Source of the DNA: Bog-159 sp963818855
GTDB lineage: Bacteria; Acidobacteriota; Terriglobia; Bryobacterales; Bryobacteraceae
Reading direction: 5' to 3'
NCBI GenBank assembly: GCA_963818855.1
Contig: CAWFUH010000003.1
Span: 964,383 to 1,028,382, forward strand
Length of the DNA: 64,000 nucleotides
Numbering within the stretch: position 1 is the stretch's first letter; each line of letters begins with the position of its first letter. Under the pieces are notes generated by a model. The model made no database searches. It saw nothing but the letters and a program-made list of their open reading frames with translations, and was not told the DNA's origin. A program made the translations under genes and the position numbers. Positions 41,129 to 51,200 of this stretch are shown here, piece by piece.

Positions 41129-41770
41129 ATGATCAGACTAATTACCATCGCACGCGAATATGGCAGCGGTGGCGGCGAGATCGCGCAAACGGTAGCGCAG
41201 CGGCTCGGCTGGAAGCTTTGGGACCAGGCGCTGACCGACGAGATCGCGCGGCTGCTGGACTGTCCAAAACGGACGGTGGAGGAACGTGAGGAACGGCGCG
41301 ATTCGCTGCAGTACCGCCTGTTCAAGTCTTTCATGCGGGGGAGTTTCGAGGGTAGCTTGAACGCCCCCCGGCTCAAGCTGGTGGACGCCGATTGTATCCG
41401 GGACGTCACTCGCCGCGTGGTTCTGGCGGCGGCGCAGGAAGGAAACGCCGTGATCGTCGGGCGCGGTTCAGCCTGCTATTTGCAGGACCGCGCGGACGCC
41501 TTACACGTTTTTGTGTATGCGCCATTTGCGGAAAAGGTCCGGCGGCTGCGCGCCAGGGGAAAAAGCGAGAGCGAAGCCATCGAACTGGCGGAGACCGTTG
41601 ACCGTGAGCGCATCGAATACATTCAGAAGTCCTTCAAGATAGAGTGGCCTGATCGCCAGTTCTTCCACTTGATGATCAACACCATGCTGGGCGAGGATAT
41701 GGTCGCCGACACCATCCTCCACTCGCTATCGGCGCTGGATAATCAGCACAAGTTAGTTGAGAAAGTATGA
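41129..41770 (+). CDS. Cytidylate kinase-like family protein
   Basis: A 213-residue P-loop kinase of the cytidylate kinase-like (Cytidylate_kin2) group. It opens MIRLITIAREYGSGGGEIAQ with the phosphate-binding REYGSGGGEIA, then carries VIVGRGSACYL in the middle and a lid-like arginine-rich helix (KVRRLRARGKSESEAIELAE). The physiological substrate is not established for this group. The Shine-Dalgarno AAAGAGGAAGCC precedes ATG 41129. It lies 64 bp after emrB, and a functional link is not evident. Confidence 0.88.
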   Translation: MIRLITIAREYGSGGGEIAQTVAQRLGWKLWDQALTDEIARLLDCPKRTVEEREERRDSLQYRLFKSFMRGSFEGSLNAPRLKLVDADCIRDVTRRVVLAAAQEGNAVIVGRGSACYLQDRADALHVFVYAPFAEKVRRLRARGKSESEAIELAETVDRERIEYIQKSFKIEWPDRQFFHLMINTMLGEDMVADTILHSLSALDNQHKLVEKV

Positions 41771-41912
41771 GTACCAGCTCCAATAGCCACTCGGGCCACG
41801 TGTCGCTGCCCGAAAGGAAAAGCAACCCCCGGCGCCGGAACGGGACGCTATCGCTCCGGGCAGATCTGCGCTGTTGGTCACGTCATCACCCGCAGATTGT
41901 CATCACGAAAAT

Positions 41913-42092
41913 CTAGCGGCAACGCACCCCCGACAGTGCTCGGCGCTCGTACCGGTGCGGCCCAAACTGGATGATCGGGCCGTACTCGAAGGTAACATCG
42001 GCGGCGTCGAGGACGTCATGGTCAAACTCGGGCGGCAGTTCAAGCTCCGACGCACGCGGACCCGCCGAGATTTTCTTTTTTGATTTATTCAT
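41913..42092 (-). CDS. Small 59-residue protein of unknown function
   Basis: A compact frame from ATG 42092 to TAG 41913: Lys-rich start (MNKSKKKISAGPRASE), then LELPPEFDHDVLDAADVTFE and GPIIQFGPHRYERRALSG. Composition and codon choice look protein-like, and it overlaps the end of the methyltransferase remnant (GAATGAATAA). A GGAG lies too close (three bases) to the ATG to be a good ribosome site. Size and basic N-terminus recall antitoxins, but no family is recognised and no toxin is adjacent. Confidence 0.4.
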   Translation of the reverse strand: MNKSKKKISAGPRASELELPPEFDHDVLDAADVTFEYGPIIQFGPHRYERRALSGVRCR

Positions 42093-42330
42093 TCTCCAGT
42101 GACCCTACGAGAAGGGCCTTCTTTTTCGCCAATACGATAGTCCAGTCCCAAAGTTGAAACACGGCCCGGCGCTTTCCTGCATCTGAATAGAAAGCCGGTC
42201 CCTCCACAACGGGACGCTGCATTAGGATCTCGTCATAATCTCGGATGCTCGCGATAAAGGTCCCTCCGATGCGCAATTTTGCCCGGATCTGCCCTAACGC
42301 TGTGCGACCGCGGAATTGTAACGGGTTCCG
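42085..42330 (-). pseudogene. Remnant of a class I SAM methyltransferase
   Basis: About 60 residues match the middle of a glycine/sarcosine-type methyltransferase: LGQIRAKLRIGGTFIASIRD and YDEILMQRPVVEGPAFYSDA, then RRAVFQLWDW. Homology then stops abruptly (TIVLAKKKALLVGSLENE follows), and upstream of about 42330 no SAM-binding domain can be found. It is therefore a fragment without motif I, left by deletion. Confidence 0.6.
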
Positions 42331-42400
42331 TTAAGGCCCCCATCGGAATCGCAGTTCAATAAGGTTGGATTCGTTCTCGGTCCAGGTTCCGAGCGGATGT

Positions 42401-42434
42401 CACCGACCACCTACAACCCACCACCTACAACCAT
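42401..42434. repeat. CCACCTACAACC low-complexity tract
   Basis: Tandem CACCTACAACCCAC units. Related CCACCC(G/A)CAACC tracts occur at 43265-43337 and 46136-46177. From 42331 to 42645 no gene is recognised apart from this tract. Confidence 0.6.
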
Positions 42435-42645
42435 TAGCGTGCCGCGGCGAACTTCAGTTCGCCGTCTCCCAACCAGTCACAAACTTCAAAAATAAAAACC
42501 GGGCTTCTACTCTCTACTAATCACAATACATATCAACTTAGTGCCCCCCAATCACACCGCCCCCCGCCAACTTGCCATCCATATCATGGAATCGGATGGC
42601 GGATCCCGTCATACCCTCCGCGAAAAAGGAAAAGGAAAAATCGAA

Positions 42646-43188
42646 ATGTTGATTTCCACCAGGCAACATGCAGCCAACCAGCAGAATGCCCGGCTGTCCA
42701 CCGGTCCAAAGACTCCCGAAGGTAAGGCCGCCGTGCGCCTCAACGCCCTCAAGTACGGCCTACGTGCCCGCGATCTCCTGATCCCCGGCGAAGAGCCCGC
42801 CGAATACCAGCAGCTCTGGGACGATCTCGCGGCCGATTGGCAGCCCCAAAACCGCACCGAGCGCCTGCACCTGGAACAGATGGCCACTGCCCAATGGCTG
42901 CTTGCCCGCATGGCCCGTGGCGAGCGGCTCATTTACGAAGCGGATCTTCCGCTCGAAAAACAACTGGCGCTCCTGCGCGAAGTCTCCACCCAGCGAACCC
43001 GCCTCGAACGCTCCTTCGCGTCCGCCATGCAAGCTCTCCAGCAGTTACAAAAGCAGCCTAAGTCCCTTCCCCAGGCAAAGCCCGCCGCGCACGAATCATC
43101 GCCGCCCGAACTCCACCGGTACAAAATGTCCGAACCCACCGCGGACCATCCGGTGCTATGCGCCCCAGCCCCCACCGATACCCGTTAA
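42646..43188 (+). CDS. Conserved protein with the NARLSTGPKTPEGKA motif, unknown function
   Basis: A 180-residue, mostly helical, charged protein. Residues about 8-37 carry QHAANQQNARLSTGPKTPEG followed by AAVRLNALKYGLRA, a motif found in many short hypothetical proteins of acidobacteria and planctomycetes. The rest is coiled-coil-like (LHLEQMATAQWLLARMARGE) with a Pro/Ser-rich tail. ATG 42646 is preceded by an A/G-rich run (AAAAAGGAAAAGGAAAAATC); an earlier in-frame ATG at 42586 is less likely. No function can be assigned. Confidence 0.7.
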   Translation: MLISTRQHAANQQNARLSTGPKTPEGKAAVRLNALKYGLRARDLLIPGEEPAEYQQLWDDLAADWQPQNRTERLHLEQMATAQWLLARMARGERLIYEADLPLEKQLALLREVSTQRTRLERSFASAMQALQQLQKQPKSLPQAKPAAHESSPPELHRYKMSEPTADHPVLCAPAPTDTR

Positions 43189-43264
43189 CGACCTGCCCCC
43201 TGATCTTTGACAACCCATCCGCCCGCCACAACGGATACACAATCCGTGTCCCCGCAAGCCCGAC

Positions 43265-43337
43265 CCCCGGCCCGTAACCGGCCACCAACAACCCGCCACC
43301 CGCAACCACCGGTAACCCGCCACCGCCGCGCCCAACG
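43265..43337. repeat. CCACCCGCAACC low-complexity tract
   Basis: Irregular CCACCCGCAACC/CGGTAACCCG units directly upstream of the broken chemotaxis receptor gene, apparently replacing its N-terminal coding sequence. Confidence 0.55.
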
Positions 43338-43380
43338 CAAATTCAATAGGATAGGCTCCGGTCGCCACAACCCACCACCC

Positions 43381-44698
43381 ACCTTCGGAATCGTTGTCGC
43401 CATCTTGGTAGCCCTGAGTTGGTTTGGCGGCGTCATTATGTCGAACGGCGCCGCGACCATGAAAGCTATCGCCGGCGACCACTTGCCGGGAATGCAGTTG
43501 GCCACCGCCTTCGAGCGGGAAGTGCTCAATGCCCGGATTCATTCTGCCGAAGCTGCAAGCCCACGTCACGAGTTCGCCGAGTCTGTCCCGGTTACGAGAG
43601 CAGACCAGTCAACTGAAATCCGATTTCGATAGTTACGAGGTGTCCCTTCGCCAGATCCTCGACGCCGTCGCACAGCACCAGAACAAGAACGATTCTTTCC
43701 CGCCCCTCATTAAGGAATGGGCTCGGCTGGGAAACCGTCTGGTCTCGACTGCCGGCGAATTGAACGCGCAATGCGCGAATTTGAGCACAACATTATCTGT
43801 GGCCAACGCCGCGGCGTTGCAAAAAACCGTCCGCGCATCCATCGTTACCTGCATCGGCGTCCTGCTGACTGCGGCCCTGATCGCATCCCTGCTGGTCGTT
43901 ACAATCAACCGCAAGCTGACGAGGTTTGTGAGCCAGGTCCGTGATTCTGCCGGCCAGATCGCAAAGGCTGCGGCTGAGGTCTCGGCCGGCTCGCAGTCTC
44001 TCGCCCGGAGTTCCAGTGAGCAAGCCGCATCTGTCGAACAGACCAGCGCCTCCTGCGAGGAAATTGCATCCCTGGCCCGGAACAGCGCGGACCGCGCGCA
44101 CTCCTTGGGCACCCAGATGGCCGGTTCCGAGAAGGACACCCAGGCTGCCGGCGCCGCTCTGGATAACATGGTGTCGGCCATGAACGCCGTCGCCGTTTCG
44201 AACGACAAGGTCTCGAAAATTATACGGGTAATAGATGAAATTGCCTTCCAGACCAATATCCTGGCCCTCAACGCAGCGGTCGAGGCTGCTCGCGCGGGTG
44301 AAGCCGGCATGGGCTTTGCCGTGGTAGCGGACGAGGTTCGCAACTTGGCCCAGCGTTCGGCGCAAGCGGCCAGGGAGACCGCGGACCTTATCACCGAGTC
44401 GATCGCTCGCTCCCAGGTCGCAAGGACCCACACGGATGCGGTTCAAAGCGCCATCCAGACCCTGACCGGCGACTCAAATCGAGTCAAGGCCACGGCTGGC
44501 GTCATTACCGAGGCCAGTGAGCAGCAGATGCAAGGAATCGGGCAGATTTCCCAGGCCATGGCCCAGGTGGGAACCGTCACGCAACATGTGGCGGCAGCGG
44601 CGGAACAGAGCACGGCCGCGGCTTCTCAGCTCTCTGCTCAAACCGACACGATGCAACACATCGCCGACGAAATCTCAGAACTGGTGTACGGCCGCTAG
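43381..44698 (+). pseudogene. Methyl-accepting chemotaxis protein, frameshifted and N-terminally degraded
   Basis: The first membrane helix (FGIVVAILVALSWFGGVIM, 43384-43440) and the start of the ligand domain (ATAFEREVLNARIH) are in one frame. From about 43540 the protein continues in the next frame (LPKLQAHVTSS...LKSDFDSYEVSLRQILD) through TM2 (SIVTCIGVLLTAALIASLLV), HAMP and a full signalling domain with the hairpin tip IDEIAFQTNILALNAAVEAA and GEAGMGFAVVADEVRNLAQR. No good start precedes TM1; low-complexity repeats lie there instead. A sequencing error could explain the shift but not the missing start. From 43529 the frame alone could make a soluble-start receptor. Confidence 0.75.
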
Positions 44699-44730
44699 AC
44701 TCTTGGAGGGCGGAGTGTTCAGTCGAACCC

Positions 44731-46116
44731 TCAGTGATGGAACTGCGCACCCTCCACCTTCGGCTTCAGTCCCGGCTGCGACGCGAACCAATCCAAATGC
44801 CGCCGGATATCCTTCACCAGCATGTCCGCCAAATCCCGCGTGAATCCATTGCGTACCACCGCCCGTTGCACAACCAGATCCTGCCGGTTCGCCGGCATCC
44901 GATACGCCGGTACCTGCCAGCCGCGGTCGCGCAGCCGGTCAGCCAGATCGTAAAGCGACCAATGCGCGGGTTCTTTCAGCTTCCACGCGAACACCGGAAG
45001 ATCCCTTCCCTGGCTCACCAGTTCGAATGGCCCGATCCCGGCAATTTCGCTGGCCAGATGCACCCCCACGTCCTGGCACGCCTGGTGGATCGCGCGATAC
45101 CCCGACGTCCCCAGCCGGATCAGGTTGTAATACTGCGCCACGATCTGGCTGGCTGGCCGGGAGAAATTGATCGCCAGCGTCGGCATGGTTCCCCCCAGAT
45201 AATCCACGTTGAAGATCAGCCCCGGATCCAGATCCGCAACCTCACGCCAGATTACCCAGCCCACGCCCGGATAAACCAGCCCATACTTGTGGCCCGACGT
45301 GTTGATCGACTTCACCCGCGGCAACTGGAAATCCCAGCGCACCTGCGGTTGCAGGAACGGCGCCACAAACGCTCCGCTGGCTCCATCCACGTGAATTGGA
45401 ATATCCAGGCCGGTCTTGTCCTGCAGCCAGTCCAGTGCGGCGCTCAAAGCTTCCACGTCTTCGTAATCGCCGGTAAAGGTGCTGCCCAGAACGGCCACCA
45501 CCCCGATCGTATTCTCGTCGCAGGCCGCCGCCGCCCGCTCCGGATCCGTCACGAACCGCTCGCCTTCGATGGGCACCGCGCGCTCTTCCACATCCCAATA
45601 GCGCACGAACTTGTGCCAGCACACCTGCGTGTTCGTGCCCAGCACCAGGTTGGGGTGGTCCACCGGTTTGCCCGCCTTGCGCATCCTCTCGCGCCACCGC
45701 CACTTCAAGGCTAAGCCGCCCAGCATGCAAGCCTCGCTCGAACCGATCGTGGATGTCCCCAGCGCATTGGCGGCATCCGGCGCATGCCACAAATCCGCCA
45801 GCATGTGGACGCACCGCATCTCCAGTTCCGCGGTCTGCGGGTACTCGTCCTTGTCGATCATGTTCTTGTCGAACGTTTCGGTCATCAGCTTGTTGGCTTC
45901 CGGCTCCATCCAAGTGCCGCAGAACGTGGCCAGGTTGAAACGCGAACTGCCGTCCACGATCAGTTCATCGTGAATGAGATGATACGCCGTCGACGGCGGC
46001 ATGCCATCCGCCGGAATCGTATGCCGGGGCGCCGGTCCCAACAGCCACTGCCGGGCATACATCGGCCGCAAGATGCGCGAAAGCTCGTGCTTTGAGTGAT
46101 TATCGGTGTCGTCCAT
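44731..46116 (-). CDS. gadB: Glutamate decarboxylase
   Basis: A 461-residue PLP enzyme converting glutamate to GABA with proton consumption. The family features include LIHDELIVDGSSRFNLATFC (residues about 48-67), TSTIGSSEACMLGGLALKWR, DIPIHVDGASGAFVAPF (PLP Asp) and the Schiff-base lysine in SINTSGHKYGLVYPGVGWV. Length and ends agree with bacterial GadB, including the N-terminal helix (HELSRILRPMYARQW) that allows pH-dependent membrane association in E. coli. ATG 46116 is chosen since upstream codons fall in the CCACCC repeat. No gadC antiporter is adjacent. Confidence 0.95.
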   Translation of the reverse strand: MDDTDNHSKHELSRILRPMYARQWLLGPAPRHTIPADGMPPSTAYHLIHDELIVDGSSRFNLATFCGTWMEPEANKLMTETFDKNMIDKDEYPQTAELEMRCVHMLADLWHAPDAANALGTSTIGSSEACMLGGLALKWRWRERMRKAGKPVDHPNLVLGTNTQVCWHKFVRYWDVEERAVPIEGERFVTDPERAAAACDENTIGVVAVLGSTFTGDYEDVEALSAALDWLQDKTGLDIPIHVDGASGAFVAPFLQPQVRWDFQLPRVKSINTSGHKYGLVYPGVGWVIWREVADLDPGLIFNVDYLGGTMPTLAINFSRPASQIVAQYYNLIRLGTSGYRAIHQACQDVGVHLASEIAGIGPFELVSQGRDLPVFAWKLKEPAHWSLYDLADRLRDRGWQVPAYRMPANRQDLVVQRAVVRNGFTRDLADMLVKDIRRHLDWFASQPGLKPKVEGAQFHH

Positions 46117-46135
46117 AAGCGTAATCACTGCCCTC

Positions 46136-46177
46136 CCCCACCACCCGCAACCCACCACCCACAACCCACAACCCGCC
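46136..46177. repeat. CCACCCACAACC low-complexity tract between gadB and the UnbV gene
   Basis: CCACCACCCGCAACCCACCA followed by CCCACAACCCACAACCCGCC, ending two bases before the stop of the UnbV-domain gene at 46179. Same motif as at 42401 and 43265. Confidence 0.65.
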
Positions 46178-46178
46178 T

Positions 46179-47900
46179 TCAGGCCTTCCCCTCCGTAACC
46201 GTAACCACCTGGTTCGCTTTCACCCCGGTCACCCGGTCCACTTGCCCGCTGGGCCAGTGGATTTCCAGATCCGCCGCGGCGGCCGCCCCCAGTCCGAAAT
46301 GCACCCGCAGATCGCTCTGCGAAATGTACCCGCTCCCGCTGCGCACTTCATCCATCAGTCTCCGTCCGCCCGCCGGCGTGCAGTAGATCCGCGCGCCGAT
46401 CCCCGACCGGTTCGATCTCACCCCGACCGTCTTCACCTTCAACCAGTTGTTCTTCACCTGGCTGTCGCACCGCAGCAGTTGCGGTGTATCGTTGACGCAG
46501 TTGATGAGCACGTCCAGGTCGCCGTCGTTATCGAAATCGCCGAAGGCGCAGCCGCGTGCCGAAGCCGGTTCCAGAATCCCCGGCCCGGCGTCGTGCGACA
46601 CATCCGCGAACCGCCCGTTTCCCAGATTGTGGTACAACACCTTCCGTTCCCGATAGCCCTGCTCGTCGTTGGTTTGCCCCACTTCCGGGTACACATGCCC
46701 GTTCACCGCCAGAATGTCCGGCCAGCCGTCGTTATCGAAATCGAAGAACCCCACGCCCCAGCCCATAAAGCGCGTATTCCGCCCCAGCCCGGCCTGGAAC
46801 GTCATGTCTTCGAAATAATTGTTCCCCAGGTTGTGGTACAGGCTCGACGTATCGCCGGCGAAGTTGGTCTTCACGATATCAAAACGCCCATCGCCGTCGT
46901 AATCGGCTACCGAAACGCCCATGCCGGCCTGCGGCTTCCCATCCGGACTATACGCCACGCCCGCTTCAATCGCGATCTCCGAGAACGTGCCGTCGTGATT
47001 ATTCCGGTACAGCGCCGAAGACGTAGAATCGTTCGCTACGTAGATGTCCGGCCAGCCGTCGTTATCGAAATCGGAAACCGCCACGCCCAGACCGTAAGTA
47101 CCCTGCGTCTTCAGAATGCCCGCTTTCTGGCTGACATCTGCAAAAGTACCGTCTCCATTGTTGTGGAAAAGGATGTTCTTGCCGCCCTGCAGCCCCGGCG
47201 GCCCACACGCCACTACGATCGCCTTGAACAGGCATGGCCCGGATTCCGGCAGCGGCGCCGTCTTCGGATCGAAATCGATATAGTTGGCAATAAACAGGTC
47301 CAGATGGCCGTCTTTGTCATAATCCACAAACGCGCAGCCCGTATTCCAGCGCCTCTGCCCGTTGCCGGCGTCGGTGGTAACGCCTGCTTTTCTCGCTACA
47401 TCCGTAAACTTGCCGCCGCCCTCGTTCCGCCACAATGCGCAATCGCCCCAATAGGTCACGAACAGATCGTCGTAGCCGTCATTGTTGTAATCGCCCACGC
47501 AGCAGCCCTGGCCCCAACCCGTGCGCGCCATACCTGCCGCCAGAGTGACGTCGGTGAACGTGCCGTCCCGGTTGTTCTTGTACAGCCGGCTGACGGGAGC
47601 CTGCGCCGCGTTCCAGTCGGCCTCAAACCGCGTGCCGTTCACCAGAAAGATATCCAGCCAGCCATCGCCATCATAGTCGAAGAACGCACATCCGCAGCCG
47701 GTGGTCTCCATCAGAAATTTGTTCTTGTTTTCCCCGCCGAAGATGGTTTTGGCTTGCAATCCAGCCTCCCGCGCCACGTCCACGAACCGCACGCCCAAAG
47801 GAAGACCCTCAACCAGTTGATCGAATGCGAACACGGGAATAGCTGTCGAAAGCGAACGTATGAACTGCCTGCGGTCGAGCGCGAATGGCCGGCTACTCAT
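46179..47900 (-). CDS. Secreted FG-GAP/VCBS protein with C-terminal ASPIC/UnbV domain
   Basis: A 573-residue exported protein. The N-terminus has a Tat-type signal (DRRQFIRSLSTAIPVFAF). It contains at least seven FG-GAP/VCBS calcium-binding repeats of the form F-x-D-(Y/F)-D-(G/N)-D-G-(W/H)-x-D-(I/L), forming a beta-propeller, and ends in the ASPIC/UnbV domain (NNWLKVKTVGVRSNRSGIGA...VHFGLG...LEIHWPSG). Such CRTAC1-like proteins are abundant in acidobacteria and often lie beside TonB receptors and TPR proteins, suggesting surface polysaccharide or protein capture. ATG 47900 gives the leader. It is divergent from the TonB receptor gene. Confidence 0.92.
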   Translation of the reverse strand: MSSRPFALDRRQFIRSLSTAIPVFAFDQLVEGLPLGVRFVDVAREAGLQAKTIFGGENKNKFLMETTGCGCAFFDYDGDGWLDIFLVNGTRFEADWNAAQAPVSRLYKNNRDGTFTDVTLAAGMARTGWGQGCCVGDYNNDGYDDLFVTYWGDCALWRNEGGGKFTDVARKAGVTTDAGNGQRRWNTGCAFVDYDKDGHLDLFIANYIDFDPKTAPLPESGPCLFKAIVVACGPPGLQGGKNILFHNNGDGTFADVSQKAGILKTQGTYGLGVAVSDFDNDGWPDIYVANDSTSSALYRNNHDGTFSEIAIEAGVAYSPDGKPQAGMGVSVADYDGDGRFDIVKTNFAGDTSSLYHNLGNNYFEDMTFQAGLGRNTRFMGWGVGFFDFDNDGWPDILAVNGHVYPEVGQTNDEQGYRERKVLYHNLGNGRFADVSHDAGPGILEPASARGCAFGDFDNDGDLDVLINCVNDTPQLLRCDSQVKNNWLKVKTVGVRSNRSGIGARIYCTPAGGRRLMDEVRSGSGYISQSDLRVHFGLGAAAAADLEIHWPSGQVDRVTGVKANQVVTVTEGKA

Positions 47901-47950
47901 TTTAAATACAGTAGCCACATTATGGCATCCGGACCGGCTGCGTTCAATAT

Positions 47951-47962
47951 CCAAGTGCTTGG
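47951..47962. promoter_or_regulatory. Palindrome CCAAGTGCTTGG, possible operator
   Basis: A perfect 12-bp palindrome 51-62 bases upstream of the UnbV-protein start, in the 329-bp divergent region shared with the TonB receptor. GTAAC/GTTAC pentamers at 47994, 48017, 48036 and 48086 form further inverted pairs. Regulator unknown. Confidence 0.35.
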
Positions 47963-48105
47963 ATACTCTCGCTGGGCGGCTTCTGCCATCTACGTTACCG
48001 GTGCAATCTATCGGCTGTAACGATTAAACAGTGATGTTACGGCCGATTTAAGTATATGCAACAAAAGCATCTATACTAGTTAACCGTAACAAACAAGTTC
48101 GGCAC

Positions 48106-48134
48106 TTGCCCTGCGCCTAATCCGGATCTATTAT
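48106..48134 (+). promoter_or_regulatory. Candidate sigma-70 type promoter of the TonB receptor gene
   Basis: TTGCCC (48106-48111) and TATTAT (48129-48134) with a 17-bp spacer. Predicted start near 48141, leaving a leader of about 90 bases before the receptor gene at 48230. Match is 4/6 and 5/6 to consensus. Confidence 0.45.
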
Positions 48135-48229
48135 ATACCCAACCGTTATTGTTGCTGTGCCGTGGATGCATCAGCCGGGCTGTCAACAGAGGGTTAGTTT
48201 TGCGTTTTCGATTGTTCAGAGGGGGGAAA

Positions 48230-51200
48230 ATGCTCAGTCTGCGTAAATTGGCTACGTTTGCCGTATGTTTTTCTTTCGCGCTTTTGTTCTGCTTCAACGG
48301 AACTCTTCGCGCGCAACAGGTTTTCGGCAGTATCGTAGGGACCGTCACCGATCCCACTGGTGCCGCCGTCAACGGCGCCAAAGTAGTCATCACGGATATT
48401 GCCAAGGGCACACAATCCGACACCACCACGAACGAGTCCGGCAACTACACCAAAGGGCAACTCATCCCTGGCCAGTACCAGGTGTCGATTGAGGCGTCGG
48501 GGTTCACCAAGGCTGTCTCCAACCAGATTACGGTGCAAGTAGATGCCGTTGCCCGTTTCGATGTGGCGATGCAGGTCGGTAATGTTTCCCAAGAAGTGGA
48601 AGTGACGGCGGCGGCACCGCTGTTGCAATCGGACCGCGCCGACGTTGCCCAAACGTTCGACGCTCACCAGATCGAGGAACTTCCCAGCGTCGGCCGCAAC
48701 CTTCAGGCCTTCGAACTGTTGAATCCGGGAACGGTGCCGTTCGGCTGGGGACACGCCTCCGATGAAAACCCTCAGGGGAGCGTGCAGATGGTCGTGAATG
48801 GCCAGGTATTCTCCGCCATGGGCTATGAGTTGGACGGGACCACTAACCAGGACCCTATCCTCGGGATCATTGTAATTAACCCGACCTTCGATTCGGTAGC
48901 CGAGGTGAAGCAGGCCAATCAGGACTTTGACGCCGAATTCTCATATACGGGCGCGGGACTGGCAACCTATTCCACGAAATCCGGCACCAACGAATTTCAC
49001 GGGGATGCGTTCGAATTCCTGCAGGTGAATACTCCGGGCTTCACCGACTTTGCCAGGAACCCCTTTACGAACGGCAACCCGGTATACCGGCAAAACCAGT
49101 TCGGCGGGTCGATCGGCGGCAGAGTAATCAAGGACAAGCTCTTCTTTTTTGCCGATACGCAACTGAACCGCCAGGCGCTGGGCGGATCCCTGAACACATC
49201 GGTGCCCACCGCCCAGGATCGAACCGGCAATTTGAGCGATTGGCTAGCGGACAGTAAGAACTACCAGATATATGACCCAGCGAGCGGCAATCAAACTACG
49301 GGTGTGGGCCGCGTGCCATTTCCTAATAATGTCATCCCCACCGCCCGGTTGAGCCCGCAAGCTTTGGCGATAATGGCGTATTGGCCCCTGCCCAACACGA
49401 CGTCAAACGGCCTCAGTTTTGCCAATAACTACGATGCCAGCGGCGACGTCGCCATTACGGGCAACCTTTGGAATACGCGTTGGGACTACTACCTGAACCA
49501 GAAGAATTCCATCTTTGGCCGCTATAGCTACGCCGCCTATACCGAGCAGGCCCCGGGAGCCTTCGGCTTGGAGGCCGGTGGCCCCAACTTCGGCAATTAC
49601 GCGGGGGACTCCAGCGCGCTGAACCAAAGTCTTGCCGCAGGTTGGACCTACACCATCAGTCCAACCCTGGTGAACGAATTCCGGCTGGGCTACATGCGTT
49701 ATCACGTTACGGATGTGCCTAACGGCTTTGGCACGGACCCAGCGACGCAAGCGGGCATCCCAGGCTTGAACCTGGACAAGACGTATACTTCCGGCATGCC
49801 GTACTTCGACATCCAGGATAGCGGCGTAGGCGACGACAAGCTGGGATATAGCTTGGGCGCGAACCAGTGCAACTGCCCGTTAACGCAGAGCGAGCGGCAG
49901 ATTCAGTTTGTCGATAACGTCACTAAGATCCGCGGCAACCATAGCTTTAAGTTTGGCGTCGATCTCCGCTATGCCGAGAACCTGCGGGTTCCCAGCGACA
50001 GCCACCGGGCCGGCGAGTTGTACTTCAATGGCAACAACACGGGTAATGTCACCGCAGTCGGTGCAAGCCCGGTCGACGGCATGGGACTGGCCACCTTCCT
50101 GCTGGGAGACACGTCCAGCTTCGACCGCTATGTCAGCTCCAGCACCAATGCCCAGGAACGCCAGAAGCGCTTTTTCTATTACGGACAGGATGAATGGCGC
50201 GTCACGCCTAAGTTAACCGCCACGCTGGGTGTCCGTTGGGAGATGGTGTTCCCCGAAACCGTGAACGCCGCGGGCAACGGCTCCACGCTCGATTTGCAGA
50301 ATGGCCTGATGTACGTTTTCGGCGTGGGCGGCGTTTCCTCGCACGGCATTCAGAACATGAACTGGCATGAATTTGCGCCGCGGGTCGGCCTGGCTTACGA
50401 GGTGGACAAAAAGACCGTCGTCCGCGCGGGTTATGGCTGGTCCTACAACCTGGGAACTTTTGGCTCGACGTTCGGGCACAACGTAACCCAGAACCCGCCG
50501 GTGCTCGACTACCAGCAGATCAACAACGTGTCCACCCAACCGTTCGCCTCGGTGTTTAGTCTCTCGCAGGGGCCGTCGTCTCCCGCGGCCATCACGGTTG
50601 GATCGAACGGCACTTTCCCGCTGCCGAACGGGATCAGCCCGAAGTTCCGGCCTGACGTCTTCACCATGCCGGTGGTCTACCAATACAACGCCACTATCCA
50701 GCGGCAGTTGACGAATAAGATCGCCATTACCGGTGGCTACGTGGGAAATTCCACGCGCCACGGTTGGATAGGCACCAGCAACACGATCAATCCGAATGAA
50801 GCTGAATGGAATCCAACCACGCAGACGGCCACACAGCCCTACTACGCGCTGTACGGATGGACGCAGGGATTGGGGTATTACTGCAATTGCACCAATCAGC
50901 AGTACAACTCCTTCCAATCCACTCTCACAATAAGGGCCTTGGCCGGTTGGACGGTGCAGGGCAACTACACCTACCAGAGGCTCCAGAGTTGGGACGGGCC
51001 CTACGATACCAATTACTACTTCATCTATGGCCCGCAGAATGGGGCGGGCGGCTATGGCGACAGCAGCTTGCTGCCGCACGACCAGATCACCATCGCGCAA
51101 AATTACGATATCCCCTTCGGCCACGGCAGGCAGTTCGGTTCTACGGCGAACAAGGGAGTGGATCTGGCCTTGGGAGGGTGGACCATCAGCGCGATCACAA

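Noticed and set aside
44734..45714. Open frame of 326 codons antisense to gadB
   Set aside because: Composition is that of an antisense shadow (His/Arg/Gln-rich); gadB is unambiguous.
46242..48020. Open frame of 592 codons antisense to the UnbV gene
   Set aside because: Mirror of the repetitive FG-GAP coding sequence; no start signal and no protein family.
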